Positions 12,901 through 21,777 of a stretch of 64,000 nucleotides of DNA are shown here, in pieces. The stretch comes from Diphasiastrum complanatum (Eukaryota > Streptophyta > Lycopodiopsida > Lycopodiales > Lycopodiaceae). Each line of letters opens with the position of its first letter. Position 1 is the first letter of the stretch. Below the pieces are notes generated by a model, which did not search any database, was not told where the DNA came from, and worked only from the letters and a program-made list of their open reading frames with translations. The stretch lies in contig CM055102.1 of NCBI GenBank assembly GCA_029204225.1, positions 27,136,922 through 27,200,921 on the forward strand, in the 5' to 3' direction. The position numbers and the translations under genes are program-made.

Positions 12901-15900
12901 AGACTAAGTTGGGGTGACGACGAATGTCCTCTCCCTCAGGTTTTGTCTTTTCATTATCACCTATGGCTACTTCTTCAGTAGATGATCATTTTACGCACAT
13001 TGATGCTCGCATGGATCGTCTTGAGAGTCATATCGATTGTGTCCTTTCTAGCCTTGAGACCATTTTGCCTCAAGGGGATACCACACTACCAAAGAACCTT
13101 CATCGTCCTGGCAAAGCCCCCCTTTATTCCCCATACTGAGTCCGACTACTACCTCTCCCTCTTCATCTTCAGGAGGTGCTTTTGGTAATATGTTTGGTCA
13201 GTCTTCACATTGTGGTAGTCTTTTTGGCTCTCCTTATGGGTCTCTTGCACCACCACCTGGATATCCCTCAGTACCACCAGGTTTTCCCTCCCCTACTTTT
13301 CCTGGAAGTCATGAGCCACATTTTGCTCATGATTTTCGTGATCGCATCCAACTTACCACTTACTCTGGTTCGTCTGATGGGAATATTTTGGAGAATTGGT
13401 TCTCTAAATCAGATACCTATTTTCTTATGTATCCCAAGATTGAAACCCAGAAGGTCCAGTTGGCTGCATTACATCTAGATGGTCGACAACGTGATTTGTT
13501 TCGCAGCCTTACCCATACTGGTGAGTTGACTGCTTATATTGACCAGTTTACTGAGCTTTCTTACCTTTTTGGTGATCTCCACTCTATTGAGCTTATTTCA
13601 CGCTTTATTGTTGGTCTTAGAGGTTCTTTACGATATGATATGTCATCCTTCCGGCCTCCTACTCTCTTTGATGCTATTTCCTTGGCCACTATCTTGTAGC
13701 ATAAGTACCTTGAGTTATCCACTTCTCGTTTCTCCCGCCCTCGCTTAGGGATGCCTACTATTTTGGCTGCTTCTCCTACCCTGGCTTCTACTACTGCCGC
13801 TCCTGCTCACCCTCCTGCACTCCGCTCCACCTTTGTTCGTCGCTATTCCGCCGCAATGAGATTCAGAAGAAGCGTCTATGTTCGTATGTTTTTAAGTATG
13901 GCTACCCATCTTCGTCGTCCTGTGAATTATTTCGCCACTGTGGCTTCCCCGCTTTATTCTTTGTTGAAAAAGTCTCATACGTTTGTTTGGACTCCAGATT
14001 GTCAAACTGCTTTTGATGCTTTACGTCATGCCATCGTTATGTGTTTGCCACAGTTTGATCAGAGGTTTATTGTTGAGACTGATGCTAGTTCTGTTGGTCT
14101 AGGCGCTCTTCTTCTTCAGTCTAGGTTTATACCGTTGTTGATGATCGTTTATATCATTATAATTTATGGTGCTTTGTGTATTCCTAGTTCTCTATCCATT
14201 CGTTCTCAGTTGTTGTCTGATGCTCATGCTTCTCCTATTGGTGGCCATTTTGGGTTTCAGAAGTCTTATGCACGTCTTTAGTACCATTTCTACTGGCCAT
14301 CCATGAAGTCTGAGCTAGCACGTCTTATCCATGACTGTACCTTTTGTGCTCGAAATAAATGTTCCCATGCTAAGTCCGCTGGTTTCCTCCAGAGTTGGCC
14401 CATTCCTGATCGCCAGTGGACAGACATTTCTATGGACTTTATCCTTGGCCTTCCTCATACCTGACGTGGTAATGACTCATGTATGGTGGTGGTAGATCGG
14501 TTCTCGAAACAGGCACATTTTATACCGGTCCGGAGTACTATTATAGTTGAGCAGTGCGCACGCCTGTTTATATCAGAGATTTTTCGGCTGCATGGGGGAT
14601 AGTAAGTTTACATCTACCTTTTGGACAAAGCTTATGCGTATTTTTAGATGTACAGCTTCTTATGGGTATTGCTTATCATTCTACTGCTGATGGGCAGACT
14701 GAGGTCCTTAATTGGATCCTTGAGGATTATCTTCGGCATTTTGTTTTTCCTTCAGGGTTTTGTTCAGGGCCACGCTTCTACTAAGAAGCTTGCACCACGT
14801 CATTATGGGCCTTATCGTATTCTAGAGTGCCTCAGTCCTGTTACATATCGTTTACAGCTGCCTACTTCTACACGTGCCTGTGATACCTTTCATGTTAGCC
14901 TGTAGTATGCTGCCATTGAGGATGATGCTCCTCGCGATCTCACATTTCCTACAGATCTTGAGTTGTTCCCTTTCTTACCAGCTACCATTCACCAGGTTCG
15001 CCTTTAGCATAGTCAGTGCTACCGGCAGGTTCAATTTTTTGTACATTGGGATGGTTTCCTATTGAGGAGGCCACATGGGAGCCTATTGATGTTTTTTTAT
15101 CATACACCATTATTGGCAGATCAGGCTCGAGCCCTCATGGCCTTGCTTATTTCCTCTACCACGGATATCATTGCAGATGTTCCCTCTACCTCATGATTCG
15201 GCTAGCCATGGCTATTTCTTTTTTGCATCTACATCACATTACTGTAGTAGTCGCTTAGTACTTGCTTTACACTTCTATGCTGCTTGTGGGGTATCAAAAG
15301 TGATGACTTATGTCATCTCCATCAGTATTTCCATTAGTTCATGCTTTTTTTTTTTTTTTTTCCAGTATTTAGCGTACTTACATTGTTGTTTTTGAGATAG
15401 TCATTATGCTTGCTAGCCGGTGGAGGGCTTTGTTTTTCTGCAAGGGAGAGTTATGAACTCGACTCATGACATTCGCCGCGTCCATTCTTTTATTCTTTAT
15501 TATGCATAAGCAAGCCTATGGGCCCTTTTTATTCATGTACTGGCCTTTGGCCCTATTTGGTCACATTTTTAGGACTTGGTCATATTGATTTGGAGTGGGG
15601 GTCCTCCTATATGGGGGGGGGGGCGCACTATTTTCCCTCCAAATCTTCGGCCTCCCTCTATTTTTGAATTCCTACTTTGGGGTTCACTGGTAGGGTATAT
15701 ATAGGGCAATGTTGTAGTCTTTTATTCAGTTGATGATGATTGCTCTCTTTAGCCTCATTAAATACTCTCTTTCATGCTTTCTAGCATAGCTAGTGAATCT
15801 TAGCTTGTAACTGTAGTGCCAAATGCAATACTCATCTTATCCTTAAAGCTCATGGTTTACCATCTACTGACTTGTGTCTCAATGCACGCACCTCTGGTTC

Positions 15901-17715
15901 ACACCCAAACCCATTCTAGGTGATACACAAATAATGAAACTTCTTTTATTCTTGGTATGGTCAACATGGTGGGGTCTAATTTGTTCATAGAGTCCAAAGA
16001 CTCAATTCACAAAGTTGGATATAAACCAATTCAACTTCATAGAGACATTGACGCAAGTTGCATTTCTACAGCCCTAATCCACCGAGTTTTGTGCTCATTT
16101 ATTCATGTCGAAGTTCTCCAGCTCTCAGGAACTATATCAAAAATCATTTTGAGCATTGATTTTACGAGTATGAAAAGAAATTTCACCATTGAATCCCAAT
16201 AACAGAAATAAGATTGCAGAATGCTTGAAAAGTAAAGGACACATTTGGAGACAGTTAGCAGTCATTTCCATTCATCACGTTCATCACAAGGCCTAGATGG
16301 AGAGCATTGGATACGAGCCGTGCAGATAGAGACGAGTTCTATTGATAAAAATTAGACATGGAGTTGGACTCAACTACCACCTAGAAGGCAGCCAATAGGG
16401 TGCAAATGGACACCTAAGTTGAATTCATGAGAAAGTCCAAATGGACAAGTACAAGGTCATATTGGTGTACAAGCTATACACCACACAACAGATTCTGTAG
16501 AGACCTTAGCACATATGTATAAGATTGAATTTAGCTATGTCAACTACAAAGTGGTTAAATGTCATCAAATGGATGTTAAGGATTAGTTCATCAAAAGCTT
16601 GCCATTTTTAACAACTTGCCAAGGATAAAGTTGTAATGACATGTAACATAGGTTCGTTCTTTTTGAAAAGGAATTCAAGACTCGTGCTACTTATATGTAT
16701 ATTAACATGAAGGGAGGGTGTGGCTAAATCATTATCCTTGCACTTTAACTAGATGATTTATTGATTGCTTGCAACAACACCAAATGTTTTGAAGATATGG
16801 GTATGGCATGGAGGACTACAAACCTATCTGTATCCTTTACACTCACACTAGGCTTACCTAGAAAAATGTCCAAGGGATTGAGAAGAGTTTGAAAAAAAGC
16901 GGGGAGTTGCTATGCACTTACTTACAACTATGGGGCATCACATGAATTATAGAGACAACAAACATTCACAAAGCATTCTCCAACTAAGAACACTTAGTGA
17001 ACATCAATGGCTGCCAAAAGTAGTACTTTTCCGAAACCCATAATAATGTCATTATTTTCTTATTGAATTGTAAGGATCTTATGGAGCTTCTGGCTGAATT
17101 TTAAAACGATGGCTCTAGATAGTGGTCATGTAAGGAACATAAGAATGGGATTATGCTTTTGGAAGTGAAAGTTTTAGCTGATTTCATCCCCAGAGGGTGA
17201 TAGATCTGCATTTGGTTTAGTATCGTCATGTGCAAATATATAGCAGCCAAAAGAGGGACATCTCATATGCTCAACTTCATCTTGTATAAGGCCTAGAAAC
17301 TTTTGAATTTTTTCTAATGAGCTCAGTTTTGCACAAGGCTCTAATCCATGTAAAAATTTGGTGCCCACTCTAACAGCATTTTTCTATTTTTGTGTTCTTT
17401 CTGGCACAGTGTCTAGCAAAATTTTGAACCTCTGAATCTAAGCATTTTTTATGGTATTTGCCCCAGGCTGCTCATAAAATTATTGAAGGCAATGCTACTG
17501 AAATCTTGGATCCGAAATTGGAGCTAACACCAGCAGCGTCCATAGCAATTGGACGATTGATGGACCTAGCTGTGCAATGTTTGGCCCCAACAAGGAAATA
17601 CAGACCGACCATGCAGGAGGTGGCAGCTGTTCTTTGGGACATCAGAAAAGACTACGGCAACTCATCACAAGCACCTACTCCAACAAGAGCGTCTGTTGAT
17701 CTGTTGCCTTGCTGA
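3778..17715 (+). CDS. Receptor-like cytoplasmic kinase, CRCK-like (3' part of gene, four exons)
   Basis: Four exons join in phase: 3778-3934, 4090-4179, 4520-4818 and 17467-17715, each with AG/GT borders. The product is the C-terminal two thirds of a Ser/Thr protein kinase. It has the end of the N-lobe (KVLQNEV...HLNLVKLLGY), hinge (LIVEYVSNGNL), catalytic loop HRDVKSSN, metal-binding DFG, DPEY (APE equivalent) and the RPTMQEV segment. The series HLNLVKLLGYLE, TGPTE, SGRRPFELKR and CLAP...RP matches plant calmodulin-binding receptor-like cytoplasmic kinases, which act in signalling near the plasma membrane. Exons for the glycine loop and ATP lysine are not in the window and presumably lie to the left. 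The P+1 loop reads RGHADY instead of the usual KGTAGY. The last intron is 12.6 kb and full of retrotransposons. Whether it is expressed cannot be told; the reading frame is intact across all four exons. Confidence 0.85.
4090..4179 (+). CDS. Kinase exon B (alpha-E helix)
   Basis: Acceptor ACACAG ends at 4089 and donor GTAAAT starts at 4180. It encodes RHGVTLNLATRLDIAIDVAH through YLHLYA. In CRCK proteins this is the segment between the 'LREHLDG' motif and the catalytic loop. It starts and ends in phase 1. Confidence 0.85.
4520..4818 (+). CDS. Kinase exon C (catalytic and activation loops)
   Basis: Acceptor GATGCAG ends at 4519 and donor GTATTT starts at 4819. It encodes EKPIIHRDVKSSNILV, VADFGVST, HVSTLVRGHADYVDPEYLQT and DVYSYGVLLIEIFSGRRPFE, and ends ITIKW-like at a codon border. 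HRD Asp, Asn and DFG Asp are all present. The P+1 loop Thr is His and a following Gly is Asp. Confidence 0.9.
5159..5199. repeat. Perfect 14-bp inverted repeat (hairpin)
   Basis: CATCCTAAGGGGAT (5159-5172) and its exact complement (5186-5199) flank a 13-base loop. A weaker GCACA/TGTGC pairing extends the stem. It could be a remnant MITE end or an intronic stem-loop. Confidence 0.8.
5660..5808. repeat. Short dispersed repeat, copy 1 (GGAACGGGCTTCTAAG end)
   Basis: It shares 'GCCAGCAGGGT', a T-run, 'GTTCCGACCC' and the end 'CGGAACGGGCTTCTAAG' with 12425-12516. This copy also carries a GTTCCGGAAC palindrome and GGAACGGAAC iterations at about 5735-5780. It looks like a small non-autonomous element of unknown class. 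Confidence 0.45.
6133..6574 (+). repeat. Gypsy LTR 1
   Basis: The LTR starts AGTTATGGACTC and ends GTAACT, giving the short terminal inversion AGTTA/TAACT. It contains 'ATTCGCCGCGTCCATT', 'GGGCGCACTATTTTCCCTCC' and a TATA-like GGCTATAAGTAGG near 6390. It is followed at once by a primer binding site. It is diverged from LTRs 2 and 3, with 442 bp against about 364. Confidence 0.75.
6575..6586 (+). other. Primer binding site of gypsy element 1
   Basis: TGGTGTCAGAGC, complementary to the 3' end of a Met tRNA, directly follows the LTR end. Its orientation agrees with the plus-strand gag. Confidence 0.7.
7218..8326 (+). pseudogene. Gypsy gag (broken)
   Basis: The first part (7218-7712) has a coiled region (FRRMDETLSGLVLRFDTV), a Pro/Gly-rich linker and the retrotransposon gag start (RDRVQLATYSGSSDGNLLENW). 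A TAG at 7710-7712 and a frame change follow. The second part (7829-8326) has FRSLTQTSDLASYTDQF, RYIAGLRGALRYDV and a degenerate zinc knuckle CFRCKSPDPFARDC in which the His is missing. A TAG at 8324-8326 separates it from the protease in the same frame. Confidence 0.75.
8327..9082 (+). pseudogene. Gypsy aspartic protease region
   Basis: It is in frame with the second half of gag. It has the active-site motif LVDTGSTHSS (Asp-Thr-Gly at 8558-8566) and the downstream LILGADWF typical of gypsy proteases, then a Ser/Val-rich linker ending at a TAG. The protease domain itself has no stop. It would normally be followed by reverse transcriptase, which is absent here. Confidence 0.75.
9083..10633 (+). 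other. 1.5-kb stretch in place of gypsy pol; ORF 9836-10453
   Basis: Where reverse transcriptase, RNase H and integrase should lie there is T-rich sequence with no YxDD, RNase H or DDE motif in any frame. It includes a 205-codon plus-strand ORF (9836-10453), rich in Val, Phe and Trp with hydrophobic stretches, which I do not recognise. A 'SPLVSISPSLESVMAD' segment near 9200 may be the last trace of the protease-RT linker. It may be rearranged pol or captured DNA. Confidence 0.5.
10634..10822 (+). pseudogene. Gypsy integrase C-terminal remnant
   Basis: ARELITRASSHLQHVQQCYQ, then RHRRHVEFQLGDMVYLRLR and GHASTEKLAP, match the C-terminal GPY/F-type end of plant gypsy integrases and closely resemble 14757-14830 of element 2. 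Similarity stops abruptly near 10822. Confidence 0.75.
10823..11550. other. No gene seen; unrelated insertion between integrase tail and LTR 2
   Basis: The sequence is AT-rich and begins with the palindrome CCGATTCGAATCGG. There is no coding region. A purine-rich GAGGGTAGG just before LTR 2 could be a polypurine tract. Confidence 0.4.
11551..11911 (+). repeat. Gypsy LTR 2 (3' end and primer site deleted)
   Basis: It starts AGTTATGGACTC and is close to LTR 3 (shared 'TATGGGCCCTTTTTATTCATGTA' region and GGGTATATATAGGGCA TATA box near 11775). It ends at ...AGCTTG and runs straight into leader sequence homologous to element 1 (CAGATTTT...GCGCCCAT), so about 40 bp including the primer binding site is gone. 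Confidence 0.7.
12237..12296 (+). repeat. Short tandem duplication in gypsy 2 leader
   Basis: GGAGTGAGATTGCA followed by [C/T]TGTAAACAT occurs twice about 37 bp apart, next to repeated CATATAAGAGC. It lies in a block that is not part of the gypsy leader. Confidence 0.6.
12425..12516. repeat. Short dispersed repeat, copy 2
   Basis: It has the same motif order as 5660-5808: GCCAGCAGGGT, T-run, GTTCCGACCC and CTCGGAACGGGCTTCTAAG. It lies in the block inserted into the gypsy 2 leader. Confidence 0.45.
12924..13699 (+). pseudogene. Gypsy 2 gag (frameshifted)
   Basis: 12924-13139 encodes the N-terminal coiled part (IDARMDRLESHIDCVLSSLE) and stops. 13190-13699, in another frame, carries the gag core (RDRIQLTTYSGSSDGNILENW, then RFIVGLRGSLRYDM). 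It parallels gypsy 1 gag. The segment between SGSS and the second half is shortened by a deletion (no 'HPDREGLYLW' part). There is no zinc knuckle. Confidence 0.75.
13751..14281 (+). pseudogene. Chimeric ORF: gag tail, RT/RNase H junction and integrase zinc finger
   Basis: A 176-codon ORF joins a gag tail (RSTFVRRYSA), an RT-RNase H connection (RRPVNYF, SPLYSLLKK, FVWTPDCQTAFDALR, FIVETDASSVGLGALL) and an integrase HHCC start (LLSDAHASPIGGHFG). The pieces are normally hundreds of residues apart, so at least two deletions happened to keep frame. No polymerase active site remains. Confidence 0.75.
14282..15130 (+). pseudogene. Gypsy 2 integrase core and C-terminal region
   Basis: It includes FYWPSMKSEL and CTFCARNK (end of the zinc domain) and WTDISMDFILGLPHT with the first catalytic Asp. 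After a deletion comes GIAYHSTADGQTEVLNW with the Glu, then GHASTKKLAPRHYGPYRILE. Next come KLQLP-type sequence and VQFFVHWDGF...EEATWEPIDVFL, a chromodomain-like tail that suggests a chromovirus. Stops lie at 14281, 14464, 14601, 14903 and 15006. Confidence 0.75.
15449..15812 (+). repeat. Gypsy LTR 3
   Basis: It starts AGTTATGAACTC and ends TTGTAACT. It carries the same 'ATTCGCCGCGTCCATTCTTT' and GGGTATATATAGGGCA blocks as LTR 2 and is the 3' LTR of element 2. Confidence 0.8.
15813..16269. other. No gene seen
   Basis: Intron sequence after LTR 3. An 81-codon ORF at 15957-16202 has no recognisable motif. Its place upstream of the copia relic means it may also be copia-derived. Confidence 0.35.
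16270..17000 (+). pseudogene. Ty1/copia reverse transcriptase relic
   Basis: Read across frames and many stops, it shows RRQPIGCKW, then KVVKCHQMDVK and LDDLLIACNN. These are the RT start, fingers motif and YVDD-box neighbourhood of a copia polymerase. Heavy decay suggests it is older than the gypsy array next to it. Confidence 0.6.
17467..17715 (+). CDS. Kinase last exon (C-lobe end and stop)
   Basis: Acceptor TGCCCCAG ends at 17466. It encodes AAHKIIEGNATEILDP through KYRPTMQEVAAVLW and a short tail ending DLLPC with TGA at 17713-17715. Joining it to the Trp codon at 4816-4818 gives KW/AAHKIIEG, the spacing seen in CRCK kinases (W-A-x-x-K). That is the reason for pairing exons 12.6 kb apart. 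Confidence 0.85.
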   Translation, partial: AAHKIIEGNATEILDPKLELTPAASIAIGRLMDLAVQCLAPTRKYRPTMQEVAAVLWDIRKDYGNSSQAPTPTRASVDLLPC

Positions 17716-18211
17716 ACATGGTGTTCCTTTAACTGATTATTTTGCTCTTTACATACACAGTTTGGTACTTGATCAGATATGAATTTATCGATTCAGATAT
17801 GTTACAGAGGAAGCTGCGACTTTTGCCATGTGAATTATGCTTCCTCCCTCAAAAATCAGAAAAGAGCTGTACATATCAGGACTTCGAGCCAGCCACCATA
17901 CAAGTAGTCATGCTATGCAACAAGTCATAACAAATTATTTTTGAGTAGGACTTCAGTTTTAACAAGTTTATTCTGCCATTTTTTATTATTGATATGTTTT
18001 TCCTTGTCCAAAGCTTTTGTGAGCACATTCTGCTTCATATCAAGGGGTGGCTACATATCTCAGAGGCCTTAGTATCGTTGGCTATATAGCGAGTTCATTG
18101 ACTGACTTGTAATTCTTTGTGTAAATCTGCTGCACTTTTCATGTTTGAGCTGATGGTACAACATTTCTAGCATCAAGCTCATCCTTTAATCAATGAAGAA
18201 TGAAAAATAAA
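17716..18211 (+). other. Probable kinase 3' UTR with AATAAA at 18206-18211
   Basis: Sequence after the kinase stop. The first clear polyadenylation-type signals are AATGAA near 18190 and AATAAA at 18206-18211. The true transcript end is not visible from the sequence. Confidence 0.4.
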
Positions 18212-19321
18212 AGTAAATTTGCAGAGTCTCAGCTTTTAGCCAATCTGCATTTATATTCAGCAGTTTTAAAAAGTGAACACTGTTTACCTCCTTTCCATAT
18301 CACATCCATTGCAAATATACCTGCTATTTTTAATGCAGTTGAGGATCTTTGTTCGTCAGTTTGTTTTCTACCTGCTAAGCATGCTATTCCCAGTGCCTTG
18401 GTGCCTATAAAAGCAAACCCAACCTCTCTTCTGATCTTATGAGGGGCTGCATGGATGGATGCTCCCTAAATTAAAGAGCAGGTGAACAAGTAGACAATCT
18501 TTATACTCGCAAGAACCAAATGATGTGACCATCGGCCTATCTGTCTATTTTTTGCACAAGGCATGCTAACCTCATATTTGTCCTTGAAAATGTAAATGCT
18601 CGTTAAAATGGCTTGTGCATCTATTTTCAAATCACTCCTGTGTCTTCAAATGTACGTGAACAATAGAGTATCACAATGTAGAAGCCTGGAAGATTGCATA
18701 TTATTAGCCTCCACCTCATCATGAGCGTGATACATCTTGAAATCCAATTGACAATCAACCTTCAGAAAGAGAGTAGGCAGGATACAATAGTAATACGAGG
18801 GTGTGTAGGCAAGAGAACTTCAAGAACTAGTGTTTCTCCTGCAAACTCGTTATTCACTTGTGGTAAAACCTCGTTGTTAAGATTATCACAAGAAGGAATA
18901 AAAAAGACAATCATGAAATGTTAAGATCAACCTCAAAATTGATTGCATGACTCATACTTACAGCATGGAAAATTGTGGCTCTAGTTATTGTTCAAGTGAT
19001 TTTAGTTGGACATCCCCAGAATTAGGCACCTTTGTAGTTTGTACATACATACCTGTTTTGACCACCTTACATGTTTAAATGAAGGCTACTGGTTCAATTA
19101 TGCAAATTCTGAACATGCAAGCAAGAAAATTGCATTGCAAAATCTTTTGAGATGGGGAATGGCATACAGATCCATTTCTAGATTTTCTCTTTAATTTCAA
19201 AAATTCTGCACAAATTGTGATTTACCCGCTATAAAAATTTCTGAACCCAAAGTTTACAGATGTTCACGAAGAATTTATTCATTATAAAGTTTTGTTATTC
19301 AAAAATTCAAATTGGGGTGAG
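18212..19321. other. No gene seen
   Basis: AT-rich intergenic-looking DNA. Small ORFs (for example 18694-18924) have no recognisable motif. Confidence 0.4.
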
Positions 19322-19324
19322 ATA

Positions 19325-19375
<51 letters not shown>
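19322..19375. repeat. (TA)n microsatellite at the left end of the hAT-like element
   Basis: About 25 AT/TA dinucleotides abut the CATAG start of the transposon. An 8-bp hAT target duplication would be invisible in such a tract. Confidence 0.85.
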
Positions 19376-19380
19376 CATAG

Positions 19381-19445
19381 ATCCAGCGGTACCAGGATCC
19401 GGGGATCCCGGTACCGCGGATCCATACTGATCCGCGATACCACAA
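19381..19445. repeat. Left subterminal palindrome cluster
   Basis: Overlapping palindromes GGTACC, GGATCC, GGGATCCC and CCGCGG can fold into a compact hairpin. The same GGTACC style recurs at 22830-22925 and 23650-23745, suggesting subterminal transposase-binding repeats. Confidence 0.6.
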
Positions 19446-19766
19446 TATATATTATTTTTTAATATATAATATTTTTTAATATTTAATATATTAATATTTT
19501 GTTTTTTAACTTGATCCCCCCCCCCCCTCGCTTCATCTCTCTCCCTGCCCGTCGCCCTACTGTCCGCGCCCCCCCGCTGTCCGCGCCCTCTCTGTTGTAT
19601 GCCCATCGCCCTACTGTCCGCGCCCTCCCGACTGTCTTCGCATTGCACTGATCGCGTCCTCCCCTGCTATTGCTATTTCGGCCTTTATTGTGGTTTTTTC
19701 AAGCCTTCCGACTCCTATCGCACCCACAGAGATCTCTGCCTTCTTTCCCCAGTCCTTTATATATAG

Positions 19767-21481
19767 GTGGTGCATTCCAACCTTGCCGATCTGTGGGACA
19801 AGGTGGACATTGTCAGGCGGGTCCCCGACAAGTCTAACAAGTCCGGTGCAAGGATAGTGCGCTGTCGATATTGCCTGACCGAGTTCGTTGCCACCCTCAC
19901 TCACCTTAAAGGCCACCTACGCGGCGCACGCGGGAGAGATGGTGGCACACTGAATGCTGCCCCCTGTGCCAGCATGTCCGTTCCCGTTAGGCAGCGACTT
20001 TTGGATACCTACGGGCCACGTCTTGTGGCGGGGGAGAACACCATTTCGGAGGGTGTTCTTCGGTTTTGCACCGCTCCTTACATGGTTGACCCCGAGTTGC
20101 TGCTTGCTTGGCTGGCACGCACGAGAAGAGGGAGTGCATCCTCGTCCAGTCCCTTTGCCCCTCATCCCTCTCAGACAATTCCGCCTCACGCACCCCCATC
20201 TGCACCCATTCCGGTGAATCCTATCCCACCGCGTCCGCCAGTTGCCACTGTGGTTCCACCACCACCTATTGTTGCTCGCACTCCCCCAGTTTACGACTTT
20301 CTCATGGACTCTCCGCCTCCCGAGCAGGAGCAGGCCCCGGATGCTAGTGATGAGGCCTTCCAGGATGTTGAGGAGATCCCTTCCTCCCTCCCTTCACATC
20401 CGGATGACCTCCCTATCCAGCAGTTTTCGTATCCCATGCCAGATGTCCACCCTCCACCAGTGTACCCCACTTACGCTGCTGCACCCATCCCGGCCAGTGC
20501 ATTCCACTCTCCCCATTCCACGTCTATAGCTGATGCATCCACTAGTGCCCAGCCTGTCGCGTCATCATCCATTCCCGTCACGTTTGGTGCACCGTGCTGG
20601 AGGTCCGCTACCCGTCGCCCAGTTGGGAGAGTTCTTAGGCAGCAGAGCATTCGCGACGCGCATCAGTCGCACATGGATAGAGAGGCCACACAGGCCGTGG
20701 CCAGCCTGATTTATGAGCTGAACCTTTCATTTGCCATCACCGACTCCGAGCCCTTCAGAAGGGCCTTCCGCCTAGTCCCTAGTTTAGAGGTTGTCCGCAC
20801 ACACATGCTGAGGGATAGGGTCGAGTCATTGTCTAGAGAGATGGAGCCTCTACGTCGCCACTGGGCCACTTACGGTTGCAGCATCATGTCCGATGGCTGA
20901 ACTGATGTCAGGAGGAGGCCGATCCTCAACATATTGGTCTCCAGCTGCATGGGCACACAATTTTTGAGGGCAGTGGATTGCAGCAGGGGGGGAGAGTCAT
21001 ATCTGCAGAGTTCATGTTTGATGTCATCAGGTCTTCCATCCTGTCCATAGGCCCACAACATGTCGTCACAATGGTGACGGACAATGCCACGAACTGCATT
21101 CAGATGGGTGTACTGCTAGAGGCCGAGTTCCCTCACATTGTTCATACCCCCTGTGCCGCGCACGACATAGACCTTCTGATGGGGGACATAGGTGCACTTC
21201 CCTGGGTTAGAGCCATCGTCCGTGAGGCCCTCTTCCTGGTGACTTTTGTCACCAGGAAGAGGCGTGTTCTTGCCATGTTCCGGGTGTTCAGCCATCTAGA
21301 CCTCCGTAAGCCAGCCCCCACACACTTTGCATTCGACTTAGTGGTCATCGACCGTCTGATCAGGTGTAGGGCGCAGCTTCTACAGATGGTTGCCAGTGAT
21401 CTTTGGTGTGCCAGTACATTTCCGCGCACTGAGGATGGGGAGCACTTTTCTTCCACGGTGAGGGGAGACCAGAGAGTTTGA
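19767..21481 (+). pseudogene. hAT-like transposase: BED zinc finger and DUF659 (broken)
   Basis: The ORF 19767-20900 begins with a BED-type finger, C33-x2-C36-x9-H46-x3-H50. A Pro-rich linker follows at about residues 120-290, then a helical segment (SLIYELNLSFAITDSEPFRRAF). It stops at TGA 20898-20900, where the DUF659 hallmark SDGW-TDV needs Trp. A seven-G run at 20986-20992 marks a frame change. The DUF659 part resumes in another frame (20978-21481: MVTDNATNC, HTPCAAHDIDLL, LDLRKPAPTHFA). It ends early without the dimerisation domain. The encoded enzyme would be nuclear and bind element ends; this copy is inactive. Confidence 0.8.
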
Positions 21482-21777
21482 GAGCAGATAGCATTTCATA
21501 ATCACATATATCAGATTTCAATACACAAGGCACGCATTGCACAAAAAACACACCGTACATTAATTTATCAGATGTATCAAAATTACAATATGTATTCCCG
21601 CCGCATACGGCTGGGGCTGTTCTTTACACCATGCTAGACACTAAATACTGCCTCATCTACTGATGAACATTACATAACAACAGTCAGCCACATACGGCTA
21701 GACCCCATCTATGCTAAACATTCCTATGGATCTTCCACTGACTCCTCGCCCTCGTCAGGAGCATTGTTATGTCGCTC
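21482..21777. other. No gene seen (element interior)
   Basis: The sequence between the transposase stop and the end of the antisense ORF contains no recognisable domain. Both reading units converge here. Confidence 0.4.

Larger units (their letters stand above)
11551..15812 (+). mobile_element. Gypsy element 2, internally deleted
   Basis: LTR 2, leader with an inserted block (about 11990-12480), gag 12924-13699, then fused pol pieces: RT/RNase H junction, integrase zinc domain and core, and C-terminal chromodomain-like region, then LTR 3. The RT catalytic core and protease are deleted. It belongs to the same family as element 1. The purine run GCAAGGGAG before 15449 is the likely polypurine tract. 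Confidence 0.8.
4819..17466 (+). other. 12.6-kb intron loaded with retrotransposons
   Basis: The donor at 4819 and acceptor at 17466 are inferred from exon homology. Inside are an AT-rich stretch with a perfect hairpin (5159-5199), a short dispersed repeat, two gypsy bodies with three LTRs (6133-15812) and a copia relic (about 16270-17000), all in sense orientation with the gene. Stretches 4819-6132, 15813-16269 and 17001-17466 show no other gene. Confidence 0.75.
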
